This document shows positions 54,566 through 63,314 of a DNA stretch of 64,000 nucleotides, one piece after another (position 1 is the first letter of the stretch; each line of letters starts with the position of its first letter). The notes beneath the pieces are model-generated. The model was not told the origin of the DNA and ran no database searches. It saw only the letters and a program-made list of their open reading frames with translations. A program made the position numbers and the translations under genes. Source of the stretch: Acidocella sp. (GTDB taxonomy: Bacteria > Pseudomonadota > Alphaproteobacteria > Acetobacterales > Acetobacteraceae); the NCBI GenBank assembly GCA_031291755.1, contig JARLIK010000028.1, positions 36,886 through 100,885 on the forward strand, in the 5' to 3' direction.

Positions 54566-55675
54566 ATGAATAACATCGCACCGGCACGCTATGGAATTGA
54601 TCCGTATCTGGAGTGGGTCGCGGCTGAGGGTGTCCCAGTATTTAAAGGAATCGCCGTCAATTTGTTTCATGTGGAAACGGGCCCATGGGCACGCTATGGT
54701 GTTAAGGGTGCTGTGGTTAATCTTGAAGGCCGCGGCGATTTTGGTAATATGATGGTGTTTGATATTCCACCGGGCGGGTCAACAACGCCTCTTAAGCATT
54801 TATATGAAGATGTTATTTATATTCTGGAAGGCCGCGGCAATACTGAAATTGAATTACCTGACGGAACCAAGCGCAGTTTTGAATGGGGGCCGAAAAGCCT
54901 ATTTGCGATTCCCCTGAATGCCAGGCACCGGCATTTCAATGCCTCGGGTCAGCAGCGGGCCTTAATGGCCACCACCACCAATTTGCCCTTGCTGCTGAAT
55001 GCGTTTCATAATGTCGAATTTGTTTTTAATAATGATTTTAGTTTCAATGAACGCATTGGCTCAGCGGAATTTTTTGAGGGCCAGGGTAATCTCATCACGG
55101 TACGGCAAGGTAACCATATGTGGGAGACGAATTTTATTCCGAGCTTAGGTGACTTGACGTTGCAAGCCTACGGTGACCGCGGCCCGGGAAGCATGAATAT
55201 TAAAATTGTGCTGGCTGACGGGTCAATGCATGCGCATGTTTCTGAGATGCAAGCAGGAACCTATAAAAAAGGCCACCGTCATGATGCGGGATTTCATGTG
55301 ATGTGTGTGATGGGGAGTGGGTATTCGCTGGTCTGGTATGAGGGGGATAAGGATTTCATGCGCCTGGATTGGGATCATGGTTTTGTGTTTCCGCCGGCTG
55401 ATAAGCAGTTCCATCAGCATTTCACCACCAGTGCTACGCCGGCGCGTTATCTGGCAACTGCCGTGGGAGGAATCCGCTATCCATTCACTATGGCCAACAG
55501 GCGAACCTATCTGGGCGCCAAGGCCGGCGATAGGGGGGCATCGTCAACTAGTATAAAGGATGGTGGTGACCAGATTGAGTTTGAGGATCAGGATCCGCGC
55601 ATCCACCCACTATGGCTGGCGGAATTGAAGAAGAACGGCCTTGAGCCGCAGATGGAGGCTTTGTCGAAGAAATAG
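54566..55675 (+). CDS. Bicupin protein
   Basis: 369 residues with two cupin barrels. Cupin 1 (about 75-145) has the metal motif PLKHLYEDVIYILEGRG followed by ARHRHFNAS. Cupin 2 (about 215-310) has KKGHRHDAGFHVMCVMGSGY and QFHQHFT. Both barrels keep the His/Glu metal ligands or near equivalents, so it is probably an iron or manganese enzyme (gentisate dioxygenase or isomerase-like fold) rather than a storage protein. Last gene of the EutA row, 28 bases after eutA. Substrate unknown. Confidence 0.78.
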   Translation: MNNIAPARYGIDPYLEWVAAEGVPVFKGIAVNLFHVETGPWARYGVKGAVVNLEGRGDFGNMMVFDIPPGGSTTPLKHLYEDVIYILEGRGNTEIELPDGTKRSFEWGPKSLFAIPLNARHRHFNASGQQRALMATTTNLPLLLNAFHNVEFVFNNDFSFNERIGSAEFFEGQGNLITVRQGNHMWETNFIPSLGDLTLQAYGDRGPGSMNIKIVLADGSMHAHVSEMQAGTYKKGHRHDAGFHVMCVMGSGYSLVWYEGDKDFMRLDWDHGFVFPPADKQFHQHFTTSATPARYLATAVGGIRYPFTMANRRTYLGAKAGDRGASSTSIKDGGDQIEFEDQDPRIHPLWLAELKKNGLEPQMEALSKK

Positions 55676-55745
55676 CTTGGTGAAATCCGTCGCAGCTAGT
55701 TGAGCGAAGCGATCCATAGGTCTGCAAGCTCTTTCGAGCTAGGCC

Positions 55746-56498
55746 TCAGATTGGCGCGACCGTAAGTCCGGATCCCAAAAAGCCGCCATCGGCTGCAAGC
55801 ACATGGCCGGTGATGTAGCTGGCATCAGCGGAACATAGGAACACCACCGCGCCGGCCATTTCATCGGGGCTCGCATAACGGCGCATGGGTGTTTGTTCGA
55901 TCCAGCGCTGCCGAATCTCCGGCGTATGCATCTGCGCCACCAGCGGGGTATCCACAGGGCCGGGAGCGAGCACGTTCACCCGGATATTATACTGCGCGAG
56001 ATCAACCGCCATCACGCGGCTGAGCAGCACCACGCCACCCTTTGAGGCGCCATAGGCGGTGCGGCCAACGTTGCCGGTCATGCCGGAGACACTGGCGATA
56101 TTTACGATGACCCCGCCACCAGCGTCACGCATCGCCCGCGCGGCAGCCTGGCCGACAACAAAGCTGCCTCGCAAATTAACGGCGATGATCTTGTCGAACG
56201 TCTCAAGCGGCGTCTCGAGAAACGGAATGTCCTTGCCGATGCCTGCGCTATTCACCATGCAGTCCAGCCTGCCGTAACGCGCCGTCACGGCATCGACCAA
56301 CTTGGCAACGCTCGTGGCATCCGCTACGTCAACGTGAAATGGCACCAAGTCGCCATCGCCCAGCGTCGTGGCTTCGGTGGCAAGGTCAGCGGCGATGACG
56401 GTAGCACCTTCCGCCGCCATGCGTTTGGCGATGGCGTCACCAATCCCTGACAATCCGCCTGTAACAATCGCAATTTTGCCTTGCAGCTTGCCACTCAT
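55746..56498 (-). CDS. Short-chain dehydrogenase/reductase in the TRAP operon
   Basis: 250 residues. Complete SDR: TGGLSGIG (13-20), Asn108, Ser136, Tyr149 and Lys153 (YGASK), PGPVDTPL and ITGHVLAADGG. It lies one base after the fused TRAP permease gene on the same strand, so it probably oxidises the imported hydroxy acid or sugar acid. It converges with the bicupin; the 70-base gap holds a short hairpin AGCTC/GAGCT (55727-55740). Confidence 0.9.
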   Translation of the reverse strand: MSGKLQGKIAIVTGGLSGIGDAIAKRMAAEGATVIAADLATEATTLGDGDLVPFHVDVADATSVAKLVDAVTARYGRLDCMVNSAGIGKDIPFLETPLETFDKIIAVNLRGSFVVGQAAARAMRDAGGGVIVNIASVSGMTGNVGRTAYGASKGGVVLLSRVMAVDLAQYNIRVNVLAPGPVDTPLVAQMHTPEIRQRWIEQTPMRRYASPDEMAGAVVFLCSADASYITGHVLAADGGFLGSGLTVAPI

Positions 56499-56499
56499 C

Positions 56500-58380
56500 T
56501 CATTTCCCTCCGATAAAACCCGTGGAAAGCCAGGGAATCGCGGCGACCAGAATCAATCCGCCCATCAAGGCACCCATATATGGCCAAATTTTCTTCATCG
56601 CGGCGTCGGTGTTGACCCGGCCGATGGCGCAGGCGGCATAATAGCCAACTCCGAACGGCGGCGAGAACAACCCAACCCCCATCGCCAATACTGCCACGAT
56701 GGCATAATGCACCTGATTAATTCCCTCGGCCTGCGCAATCGGGAATAGCAACGGGCCGAACAGCACGATGGCTGGAATGCCTTCAAGCACCGAACCCAGA
56801 ATGGCGAAGGCGACGATCGAGATTGCCATAAAGCCAACCCTGCCGCCAGAAATCGCTTCCATGGCCGCTGCCAGATCTGCCGAGAACCCAGACTGCGTCA
56901 GCGCCCAGCCCATCGCGCTGGCGGCGCCGATGATGAACAAAATCGCGCCCGAAAGTGAGGCAGTATCAACCAGCATCGGATAAACCCGTCGCCAGTCAAA
57001 GCGCCGGTAAATCAGCAACCCGACCAGCACAGCATACGTGATGCCAATAATGGAAACCTCAGTGGCTGTTGCCACCCCTTCGATCACCGCGGTGCGGATA
57101 ACAAACGGCAGAATGAGTGCCGGCAACGCAACGATGAAGCTGCGGCCGATGATTTTTGCGGAAGGCCGGCCAACGCCTTCAAGCGTCTCACCACCGGCAC
57201 GCGCCCGCGCGATCAAGGCCAAGGCCAGAGCCAGCACCGCGGCCGGCAGCAACCCGCCGGCGAACAAGGCGGCAATCGACACGCCGGTTGCCGAGCCGAT
57301 GGCGATCAGCACGATCGAAGGAGGTACTGTTTCGCTCATCGCTGCGGCTGTCGCGAGGAGCGAGACCATCTCGCCATCATCCATGCCGCGCTTTTTCATC
57401 TCGGGGAACAAAACCGGCGCCACCGCCGCCATGTCAGCCGCCTTGGAGCCGGAAATTCCCGCCACCAGATAAATTGCACCTAGCAAAACATAACTCAGGC
57501 CGCCGCGCACATGCCCTAAAATCGCTGCCAGGAAGGTCACCATGGCCCTGGCCATTCCGGTCATCTCGATAAGCGCACCCAAAAAAACGAACAGCGGAAT
57601 CGCCAGCAGAATCAGCGTGCTCATGCCCTGATCCATCGCGCCCAGCATCGCGCTCGGCGGCGTCGAACCAGTGGTCAGCAAATACGCCATGGTCGCCAGC
57701 CCGAAGGCGAAACCAACCGGCACACCGGCCAGCACGCAGCTCAGCAACAGGCCCAGAAAAAACACCAGCAAATTCCAATTGCCGATATTTTGCAGCGGCG
57801 TTGCAAATAGCCAGAACAGCGCACCTACTATAGCCAGCACCACAGCGGTAATCGCAAGCTGCCGCCAGCTATAACGCGCCACCTGCAAAACGCAGGCAAC
57901 CAGCATCAGCGCGGCGCCGGTGGGCAACGCAGCGGTACGGATCATGTCTGAAAGCCCGAGAGCCGGCGAAGTAATCACCTCCTGCTGCAGAGCATATTGG
58001 CCGGCACTGGGCAGCAGCAGCACGAGAAACAGCGCAACCGCGCCAGTGGCAATAGCCTGCAGAATCACCGAGGTGCGGGCAGGCAGCATGTTCACCAGCG
58101 CCGTCATCCGCATATGCTGCCCACGCTGCAGCGCGATGACCGACCCCAGCATCGCCAGCCATAAAAATAAAATCCCCGCCAGCTCGTCCGACCAGACGAG
58201 CGGCGTGTTCAACACAAAGCGCGCAAAAACGCCGGCCGAGAGAATGCAAATCTCGGCCAGTACCAAAATTGCGGCTGGCAACTCAACAGCGTGGCGAAAC
58301 AACCTTGCCGCCAAAGCCAGTGCGCGGCTGGGTGGCGCCGCCGTGACCGTTTGGCCAGGCAGCGCCGGTAGTACCCTCAC
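56500..58380 (-). CDS. TRAP transporter fused small/large permease (DctQM)
   Basis: 626 residues. The first 190 are a DctQ-type four-helix part (LVWSDELAGILFLWLAMLGS), and residues about 195-626 are the DctM channel (GVPVGFAFGLATMAYL, PLFVFLGALIEMTGMA, AAMSETVPPSIVLIAIGSATG, FSPPFGVGYYAACAIG). The natural fusion is known in many TRAP systems. It imports a carboxylate with sodium, receiving it from the DctP protein whose gene overlaps by 4 bases. Confidence 0.93.
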   Translation of the reverse strand: MRVLPALPGQTVTAAPPSRALALAARLFRHAVELPAAILVLAEICILSAGVFARFVLNTPLVWSDELAGILFLWLAMLGSVIALQRGQHMRMTALVNMLPARTSVILQAIATGAVALFLVLLLPSAGQYALQQEVITSPALGLSDMIRTAALPTGAALMLVACVLQVARYSWRQLAITAVVLAIVGALFWLFATPLQNIGNWNLLVFFLGLLLSCVLAGVPVGFAFGLATMAYLLTTGSTPPSAMLGAMDQGMSTLILLAIPLFVFLGALIEMTGMARAMVTFLAAILGHVRGGLSYVLLGAIYLVAGISGSKAADMAAVAPVLFPEMKKRGMDDGEMVSLLATAAAMSETVPPSIVLIAIGSATGVSIAALFAGGLLPAAVLALALALIARARAGGETLEGVGRPSAKIIGRSFIVALPALILPFVIRTAVIEGVATATEVSIIGITYAVLVGLLIYRRFDWRRVYPMLVDTASLSGAILFIIGAASAMGWALTQSGFSADLAAAMEAISGGRVGFMAISIVAFAILGSVLEGIPAIVLFGPLLFPIAQAEGINQVHYAIVAVLAMGVGLFSPPFGVGYYAACAIGRVNTDAAMKKIWPYMGALMGGLILVAAIPWLSTGFIGGK

Positions 58381-59387
58381 GCCAGCGTTCCGGTGTAGCC
58401 CTCCAATGTGCTCCAGGCAGCATCACCAAATTTTGCTTTCCATGTGGTATAGAAGCCGGAGCTCGCCAGCTTGGCGCGGAACGCTGCCGGGGTGGTGTTA
58501 TTAAAAATAAGTCCATTACCCTTCAGGCTGGTTTCCAACCCGCTGGTGAGCTTTGCCACTGCGACCCGCTGTTCCAGTGCCGCGCGCGCAAACTCCCGCT
58601 TCGCAATCGTCTGGATATCCGCCGGCAGGGCGTTGAACGCCGCCGGGTTGGCGAGCAGCCAGAAGCCATCCCACATATGGTTGGTCATCGAGCAGTATTT
58701 CTGTACCTCATAAAGTTTTGCGGTAGAAATAATCGCCAGCGGATTTTCCTGCGCATCCACCAAATGGGTCTGCAAGCCCGTGTAAACCTCGTTGAAGCTC
58801 ACCGTGGTCGGGGCGGAGCCGAAATCGGTGAACATCGAGGTCCACAAAGCCGCGGGCGGTACGCGAATACGCAGGTTGTGCAAATCGTCCGGCGTCTTGA
58901 TCGGGTGCGTGCTGGTGGTGATCTGCCGGAAGCCGTTATCGTAGATTTTATCAAACGCGAAGAGACCGGCTTTCTCGATCTCGCCCCGGACCAGCGCGCC
59001 CAGCTTGCCGTCCATCGCCTTGAACGCCTGCGCCTCATTGGCAAAGGCAAAGCCAACGCCGTTGATCGCCGCCGTGGGCACCAAGGTGGAAAGGATCAGC
59101 GGCGACAGCGTGAAAAACTGAATCGCGCCGGAACGCACCTGGTTCAGCATCGCCGGGTCGGTGCCAAGCTGGCTGTTGGGGTATAGCATGATGTCGAGCG
59201 CGCCGTCGGTGGCTGCCTTGATGCGGGCGATGGCGGCGGCATTGCTGGTATTCAGCGGATGCTCCGGCGGCAGATTGGTCGCAAATTTATAGTGAAAGCT
59301 GGCAGCACGGGCGCCAGTGGCATTGATGGCAACGAGCGGCAGGGCAGAGGCCCCAGCCAACAGGCCACGGCGGGAGATATTTTTCAT
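58377..59387 (-). CDS. dctP: TRAP transporter solute-binding protein
   Basis: 336 residues. Leader ISRRGLLAGASALPLVAI is twin-arginine-like, with a cut after ARA. The mature DctP fold has HYKFATNLPPEHPLN at the start, LHNLRIRVPPAALWTSMF with the carboxylate-binding Arg, and GLQTHLVDAQENPLAII. It captures an organic acid in the periplasm. First gene of the leftward TRAP operon, divergent from the IclR regulator and probably under its control. Confidence 0.92.
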   Translation of the reverse strand: MKNISRRGLLAGASALPLVAINATGARAASFHYKFATNLPPEHPLNTSNAAAIARIKAATDGALDIMLYPNSQLGTDPAMLNQVRSGAIQFFTLSPLILSTLVPTAAINGVGFAFANEAQAFKAMDGKLGALVRGEIEKAGLFAFDKIYDNGFRQITTSTHPIKTPDDLHNLRIRVPPAALWTSMFTDFGSAPTTVSFNEVYTGLQTHLVDAQENPLAIISTAKLYEVQKYCSMTNHMWDGFWLLANPAAFNALPADIQTIAKREFARAALEQRVAVAKLTSGLETSLKGNGLIFNNTTPAAFRAKLASSGFYTTWKAKFGDAAWSTLEGYTGTLA

Positions 59388-59517
59388 GGACGCGTTCCTT
59401 TTTTGTTTGAGTCTTTAGTCTGGTTTAGTTTCGGTAGAACATCGCGGGGCGTTTCGATCCCCTTTTCCGCAATTTTAGAAAGACTTGTCAAAGCCCCCCG
59501 TCAGAATTAGTTAATGG

Positions 59518-59637
59518 TTCCATATTTCGGACTATTATTTAACAATATGCCGCTCCTTCGTATTTCTGCTGTAAAACATAGACAAATTCTTATGTAAAGC
59601 ATACTATGTTAATGTAATTATAGTCCATATATTGGAC
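59518..59637. promoter_or_regulatory. Two matching IclR-type operator sites 105 bases apart
   Basis: Site A TTCCATATTTCGGAC (59518-59532) and site B GTCCATATATTGGAC (59623-59637) share 12 of their last 14 bases. Site B is a perfect palindrome (AGTCCA-TATAT-TGGACT). The 105-base spacing is ten helical turns, so an IclR tetramer could bridge them. They lie between dctP and the IclR gene, and site B is 26 bases before the IclR start, implying autoregulation. Confidence 0.6.
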
Positions 59638-59663
59638 TTATATTTAGTCAGAAAGGTTTCTGG

Positions 59664-60488
59664 TTGGCCAGGGAAGTAAGCACCGGAACACAAAGCCTGG
59701 AACGTGCGCTCGGCTTGTTGCGGATCGTCGCCGGCCGGGCCGGGCGGGGTGTTCGCCTCGCGGATGCCGTCGAGCAATCCGGCCTTGCCAAACCTACCGT
59801 CCATCGCTTGCTGCAAGCCCTGGAGCGCCAGGGTTTCATCACCCAGGATGCCGGGGCGAAATTGTACCATCTCGGGCCGGAGGCGTTTGTTATCGGCACG
59901 CTGGCCAATGAGCGCTATGGCATCCACCGCGCCGCCTTGCCCTGCCTTTCGCGTCTGGCCGCCGCCTCCGAGGATACTTGTTTCCTCACCGTCCGGCGCG
60001 ATTGGCATGCTGTGTGCCTGCATCGCGAGGAGGGCGCATTCCCGATTCGCTCGCACGTCCTTAAGGCCGGGGACCGTCATCCTCTCGGTGTCGGCGCTGG
60101 TAGCCTCGCCATTCTGGCGGCCTTGCCTCCGGTTGAAGCAGAGGCCGTCATCACCCATATCACCCCCGAGCTTGTGGCCGGGTATCCGGGTTTCGCGCCG
60201 GATTTTCTGCGCGAGCAGGTGGTGCATACCCGCCAGGCCGGTTTCGCCTTCAATCCCGGCCGGCTTACCGCCGGTAGTTGGGGCGTGGGAGTCGCGGTGC
60301 TGAACCATGACGGCGGGTGCGAGGGCGCACTCTCGATCGCCGGAATCGAGAGCCGCATTGCGCCGCCGCGCTGCGAACAACTTGCCGCCCTGCTGCAAAC
60401 CGAGGCGCAGCGGCTTTCCGGGCGGCTTGAGCGCCCCGCCGGTGCCACCGGCTTTGCCGCCCGCGCCCGCCGTCAGGCTGCTAAATGA
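59664..60488 (+). CDS. IclR-family transcriptional regulator
   Basis: 274 residues from a TTG at 59664 (GAAAGG seven bases upstream). Winged helix at about 5-65: SLERALGLLRIVAG, then LADAVEQSGLAKPTVHRLLQALERQGFI. The C-terminal GAF-like effector domain has YRLGP-type YHLGPEAF, DRHPLGVGAGSLAILAAL and GVGVAVLNHDGG. It lies between the TRAP/SDR operon and the thiolase/CoA-ligase operon and probably controls both, in response to an acid they share. Confidence 0.9.
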   Translation: MAREVSTGTQSLERALGLLRIVAGRAGRGVRLADAVEQSGLAKPTVHRLLQALERQGFITQDAGAKLYHLGPEAFVIGTLANERYGIHRAALPCLSRLAAASEDTCFLTVRRDWHAVCLHREEGAFPIRSHVLKAGDRHPLGVGAGSLAILAALPPVEAEAVITHITPELVAGYPGFAPDFLREQVVHTRQAGFAFNPGRLTAGSWGVGVAVLNHDGGCEGALSIAGIESRIAPPRCEQLAALLQTEAQRLSGRLERPAGATGFAARARRQAAK

Positions 60489-60529
60489 CCCATCACACAA
60501 ATAATCAGTCAACAAAGGACACCTGAACC

Positions 60530-61699
60530 ATGACGGAAGCCTGCATCACCGGTTGGGCGCACTCAACCTTCGGCAAATCCGAACAGCCCGACCTTGAAGG
60601 CCTGATCTCGGAAGTCGCCGGAGCCGCCATTGCGGACGCTGGGCTCGCGCCGGATGAAATTTCAGCGGTGTTCATCGGCAACTTCAACAACGGCTTCAGC
60701 CGGCAGGATTTCCCCGCCTCGCTGCCCATGCAGGCCGTGCCCGAACTGCGCTTCAAACCCGCCACCCGTTATGAAAACGCCTGTGCGTCCGGCTCCGCCG
60801 CGGTATATGCGGCACGCGATTATATCGCCGCCAGCCGGGGCAAATTTGCGCTCGTCATCGGTGCCGAAAAAATGACCGGGCTGCCCAATGCAGTGGTGGG
60901 CGATAATCTGCTCGGCGCCTGCTACCGCCGCGAAGAAGGCGACACCCCCGGTGGATTCGCCGGCGTGTTCGGGCGGATTGCGGAAAATTATTTCCAGCGC
61001 TTCGGTGACCAATCCGACGCACTCGCCGCCATTGCCGCCAAGAACCACCGCAACGGCGTGGACAACCCCTATGCGCAGATGCGGCGCGACCTCGGCTACG
61101 AATTTTGCCGTACTGTAAGTGAGAAGAACCCCTACGTGGCTGGTCCGCTCAAACGCACTGACTGCTCGCTGGTCAGTGACGGTGCCGCCGCCCTGGTGAT
61201 GACCGATGAAGACACCGCACGGGATATGACAAAGGCCGTGCGGTTCCGCGCCGCCGTGCAGGTGAATGATTTTCTGCCACTCTCCCGCCGCGACCCCACC
61301 CGCTTTGAAGGCGGTGCCACCGCCTGGGCGCAAGCGCTTGAGACTGCCGGGCTTGGGCTGATGGACCTCTCCTTCATCGAAACCCATGACTGCTTCACCA
61401 TCGCCGAATTGCTCGAATATGAGGCCATGGGTCTCGCACCACACGGCCAGGGGGCGCGGGTGGTATTGGATGGCCTGACCGCCGCCGACGGCAAACTGCC
61501 GGTCAACCGCTCCGGCGGGCTGAAGGCCAAGGGCCACCCGGTCGGTGCCACCGGCGTTTCCATGCATGTCATCGCCGCCATGCAGTTGACCGGCCAAGCC
61601 GGAACCATGCAACTGCCGCGCGCCGATTTTGCCGGCGTCTTCAACATGGGCGGTGCCGCGGTGGCGAATTATGTTTCCATTTTGGAACGGTTGGCATGA
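60530..61699 (+). CDS. Thiolase-family acyltransferase (SCP2 type)
   Basis: 389 residues. Acyl-thioester Cys85 (NACASGSAA), the ETHDCFTIAE block near 280 and the C-terminal KAKGHPVGATG with the catalytic His identify an SCP2-type thiolase, with VSDGAAALVMTDEDTA in the middle. It breaks (or forms) a beta-ketoacyl-CoA thioester with CoA. There is no OB-fold DUF35 partner beside it. Overlaps the acyl-CoA synthetase start by 4 bases, so activation and thiolysis are linked. Confidence 0.88.
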   Translation: MTEACITGWAHSTFGKSEQPDLEGLISEVAGAAIADAGLAPDEISAVFIGNFNNGFSRQDFPASLPMQAVPELRFKPATRYENACASGSAAVYAARDYIAASRGKFALVIGAEKMTGLPNAVVGDNLLGACYRREEGDTPGGFAGVFGRIAENYFQRFGDQSDALAAIAAKNHRNGVDNPYAQMRRDLGYEFCRTVSEKNPYVAGPLKRTDCSLVSDGAAALVMTDEDTARDMTKAVRFRAAVQVNDFLPLSRRDPTRFEGGATAWAQALETAGLGLMDLSFIETHDCFTIAELLEYEAMGLAPHGQGARVVLDGLTAADGKLPVNRSGGLKAKGHPVGATGVSMHVIAAMQLTGQAGTMQLPRADFAGVFNMGGAAVANYVSILERLA

Positions 61700-63273
61700 T
61701 CCTGCCCGTCTCCCGCCGCGTGATGAACCTCGCGCATTTCCTCACCCAGGCGGCACGCCGCCATGGCAGGGAGCCTGGGTTCATCTGGGGCGATATAACG
61801 CTGACTTGGGCGGAGCTGGACCGCCGGGTCGATGCGATGACCACTGCCCTGACCGCACGCGGTATTTCCAAAGGCGACCGGGTGCTGGTGCAGTCGAAAA
61901 ACTGCAACCAGATGTTCGAATCGATGTTCGTCTGCTTCCGTCTCGGCGCTGTCTGGGTACCAGCCAATTTCCGGCAGACCCCCGAGGAGGTTGCGTATCT
62001 CGCGCAAGCCTCCGGCGCCAGCGCGATGATCTGCCAGAGCGTCTTCCCTGCTCACGCCACAGCGGTCCAGGCTGCCGCCCCCGGCCTGCGCCTCTTGATT
62101 TCCATTGGCGCCGCCGCCTTCGGTGAGGATTACGACAGCCTGGTAGCAGCGCATGACGGCACGGTGGTGACAACCGCCGATGTCGAACATGACTCGCCCT
62201 GCTGGTTCTTTTTCACCTCCGGCACCACCGGCCGCCCAAAAGCCGGCGTGCTCACCCATGGCCAGATGGGCTTTGTGGTCACCAATCATCTATGTGACCT
62301 GATGCCAGGCACCACCAGCAACGACGCCTCGCTGGTCGTCGCGCCACTCTCGCATGGCGCTGGCATTCATCAACTCGTGCAGGTTGCCCGTGCGGTAAAA
62401 ACCATATTGCCGGCCAGCGACCGTTTGGAACCCGAGGAGATATGGTCGCTGGTGGAACGCTGGCGCATCACCAATATGTTCACAGTCCCGACCATCGTGA
62501 AATTACTCACTGAACACCCAGCCGTGGACGCCCATGACCTTTCCTCATTGCGCTACGTTATCTACGCTGGGGCACCGATGTACCGCGCTGATCAGAAGCA
62601 CGCCTTGCGCAAACTGGGCCCGGTGCTGGTGCAGTATTTTGGCTTAGGCGAAGTCACCGGCAACATCACCGTGCTGCCGCCGGCACTGCATAGTCTGGAA
62701 GACCACCCGGAAGCCCGCATCGGCACTTGCGGGTTTGAGCGCACCGGCATGCAGATTTCCATTCAGGATGATCTCGGGCGCGAACTGAACCCCGGTGAGA
62801 CCGGCGAGATTTGTGTGTGCGGCCTGGCGGTATTTGCTGGGTATCATGATAATCCGGAGGCTAACGCCAAAGCCTTTCGCAACGGCTGGTTCCGCACCGG
62901 CGATCTTGGCCATCAGGACGCCCAAGGGTTTTTGTTCATCACCGGCCGCGCCTCAGACATGTATATCTCCGGCGGATCAAACGTGTACCCGCGCGAGATC
63001 GAGGAGAAACTCCTCACCCATCCGGCTCTTGCCGAAGTCGCCGTGCTTGGCGTGCCGGACCCGCTGTGGGGTGAAATCGGCATTGCGGTGGCCGTGCTGC
63101 GGCCGACAGCCGCACTTGACGAGGCCGAATTACTGGCCTGGCTGGAGCCAAAGTTGGCCCGTTACAAACTGCCCCGGCGTATCATCTTCTGGGACAGCCT
63201 GCCGAAATCGGCCTATGGCAAAATCACCAAAAAAATGGTCCGCGACGAGCTTGCAACCCGTGGAATCATGTAA
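61696..63273 (+). CDS. AMP-forming acyl-CoA synthetase
   Basis: 525 residues. ANL-superfamily adenylating enzyme: P-loop FFTSGTTGRPKAGVLTHGQ (about 175-193), YFGLGEVTGNIT, GWFRTGDLGHQDAQGFLFIT (hinge region) and the C-terminal lysine block SAYGKITKK. It activates a carboxylic acid to its CoA thioester with ATP. Best guess is a short- or medium-chain or aromatic acid imported by the nearby TRAP system. An ATG at 61723 is an alternative start. Confidence 0.92.
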   Translation: MILPVSRRVMNLAHFLTQAARRHGREPGFIWGDITLTWAELDRRVDAMTTALTARGISKGDRVLVQSKNCNQMFESMFVCFRLGAVWVPANFRQTPEEVAYLAQASGASAMICQSVFPAHATAVQAAAPGLRLLISIGAAAFGEDYDSLVAAHDGTVVTTADVEHDSPCWFFFTSGTTGRPKAGVLTHGQMGFVVTNHLCDLMPGTTSNDASLVVAPLSHGAGIHQLVQVARAVKTILPASDRLEPEEIWSLVERWRITNMFTVPTIVKLLTEHPAVDAHDLSSLRYVIYAGAPMYRADQKHALRKLGPVLVQYFGLGEVTGNITVLPPALHSLEDHPEARIGTCGFERTGMQISIQDDLGRELNPGETGEICVCGLAVFAGYHDNPEANAKAFRNGWFRTGDLGHQDAQGFLFITGRASDMYISGGSNVYPREIEEKLLTHPALAEVAVLGVPDPLWGEIGIAVAVLRPTAALDEAELLAWLEPKLARYKLPRRIIFWDSLPKSAYGKITKKMVRDELATRGIM

Positions 63274-63314
63274 CCAGTGCCTGAATATTCCAATCGATGG
63301 CGGGCGCAGCGCGT

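Noticed and set aside
53038..55675. An ethanolamine utilisation operon
   Set aside because: Only EutA is present; no ammonia-lyase subunits, EutD, EutE or shell proteins, and the neighbours are of other families.
59604..60515. 303-codon minus-strand frame over the IclR gene
   Set aside because: The plus-strand IclR protein has clear domains and a ribosome site; the antisense frame has none.
60662..61612. 316-codon minus-strand frame inside the thiolase gene
   Set aside because: Antisense to a clear thiolase and rich in His/Gly as expected for a shadow of GC-rich coding DNA.
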